From: Streptomyces sp. DH-12
GTDB lineage: Bacteria > Actinomycetota > Actinomycetes > Streptomycetales > Streptomycetaceae
DNA length: 64,000 bases
Reading direction: 5' to 3'
Assembly: GCF_002899455.1 (NCBI RefSeq)
Contig: NZ_PPFB01000001.1
Span: forward strand, 3,822,501 to 3,886,500
Numbering within the stretch: position 1 is the stretch's first letter; each line of letters opens with the position of its first letter. Both the position numbers and the translations under genes were made by a program. Shown in pieces: positions 63,490 to 64,000 of the stretch. A model generated the notes under the pieces. The model was not told the origin of the DNA and did not search any database. It worked only from the letters and a program-made list of their open reading frames with translations.

Positions 63490-64000
63490 ATGGAAGAGCC
63501 GCGTCGCCTCGGCGGCCGGTACGAACTGGGCCAGGTGCTCGGCCGTGGTGGAATGGCGGAGGTCTACCTCGCCCACGACACCCGTCTCGGCCGCACCGTG
63601 GCAGTGAAGACGCTGCGCGCCGATCTCGCGCGTGACCCGTCCTTCCAGGCCCGGTTCCGCCGGGAGGCCCAGTCGGCCGCCTCGCTCAACCATCCCGCGA
63701 TCGTCGCGGTCTACGACACGGGCGAGGACTACATCGACGGGGTCTCCATCCCGTACATCGTCATGGAGTACGTCGACGGTTCCACGCTCCGTGAGCTGCT
63801 GCACAGCGGTCGCAAGCTCCTTCCGGAGCGGACGCTGGAGATGACCATCGGCATCCTCCAGGCGCTCGAGTACTCCCACCGGGCCGGCATCGTCCACCGC
63901 GACATCAAGCCCGCGAACGTCATGCTGACGCGCAACGGCCAGGTCAAGGTCATGGACTTCGGCATCGCCCGCGCCATGGGCGACGCCGGCATGACGATGA
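63490..64000 (+). CDS. pknB: PknB-like Ser/Thr protein kinase, truncated at the right edge
   Basis: The first 170 residues are present. The ATG 63490 is preceded by a purine-rich GGTAGGTAG. The sequence shows GRGGMAEV, VAVKTL (Lys), RREAQSAASLNHPAIVAVYDTGED, VMEYVDGSTLREL, HRDIKPANVM and DFGIARAMG, so all catalytic elements up to the activation loop are intact. The position after pbpA identifies it as PknB, whose missing C-terminal half should hold the membrane span and PASTA repeats. Confidence 0.93.
   Translation, partial: MEEPRRLGGRYELGQVLGRGGMAEVYLAHDTRLGRTVAVKTLRADLARDPSFQARFRREAQSAASLNHPAIVAVYDTGEDYIDGVSIPYIVMEYVDGSTLRELLHSGRKLLPERTLEMTIGILQALEYSHRAGIVHRDIKPANVMLTRNGQVKVMDFGIARAMGDAGMTM

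Overview
The window reads as the interior of a Streptomyces (or close actinomycete) chromosome. GC content is very high with G/C-ending codons, GTG and TTG starts are common, and genes are packed with ATGA/GTGA overlaps. It carries a mycothiol-type enzyme, a bacterial proteasome activator and PASTA/Hanks kinases. It also carries the cell-growth block fhaA-fhaB-pstP-rodA-pbpA-pknB, two branched-chain keto acid dehydrogenase operons close together, and a perfect GTTTCACGTGAAAC parS site. Those last features point to the origin-proximal core. The left 16 kb is accessory.

1-16.1 kb: the right-hand end of a type I PKS/NRPS gene cluster, one co-directional run closed by a strong hairpin. It holds a truncated PKS protein (tail of one acyltransferase, then AT-DH-ACP), a KS-AT-ACP protein, and a 2708-residue hybrid (KS-AT-DH-like-ACP-Cy-A-PCP-TE). 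An FMN luciferase-like monooxygenase and a flavin reductase follow. The Cy motif and a cysteine-type adenylation code predict a polyketide chain closed by a thiazoline or thiazole carboxyl end. The start of the cluster lies outside the window and I cannot name the product.

16.5-21.8 kb: a nitrilase-family hydrolase, a mycothiol-dependent maleylpyruvate isomerase-like protein, a GntR regulator coupled to an MFS exporter, and a K15-like DD-transpeptidase.

21.9-41.7 kb: bkdA-bkdB-bkdC (copy 2), a divergent pair of membrane Ser/Thr kinases, the proteasome activator Bpa, a quinone oxidoreductase and a DrrAB-like ABC exporter. Next comes a coupled set of a MobA-like protein, MoeA and a K+ channel with parS at the junction, a 21-bp tandem array, and bkdA-bkdB-bkdC (copy 1) divergent from an Lrp-type regulator.

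42.5-53.9 kb: phenylacetate catabolism. A TetR regulator (PaaR-like) and 3-hydroxyacyl-CoA dehydrogenase are divergent from paaN, and paaABCDE follows after an insertion of three unrelated genes. A 14-bp palindrome (ACCGA-core-TCGGT) occurs at the paaH/paaN promoter, the paaA promoter and, with one base changed, at the bkdA1/bkdR promoter. This suggests one regulon.

53.5-64 kb: rhodanese, J-domain and DUF2252 proteins, tRNA-Leu(CAG), then the growth and division signalling operon, ending in a truncated pknB.
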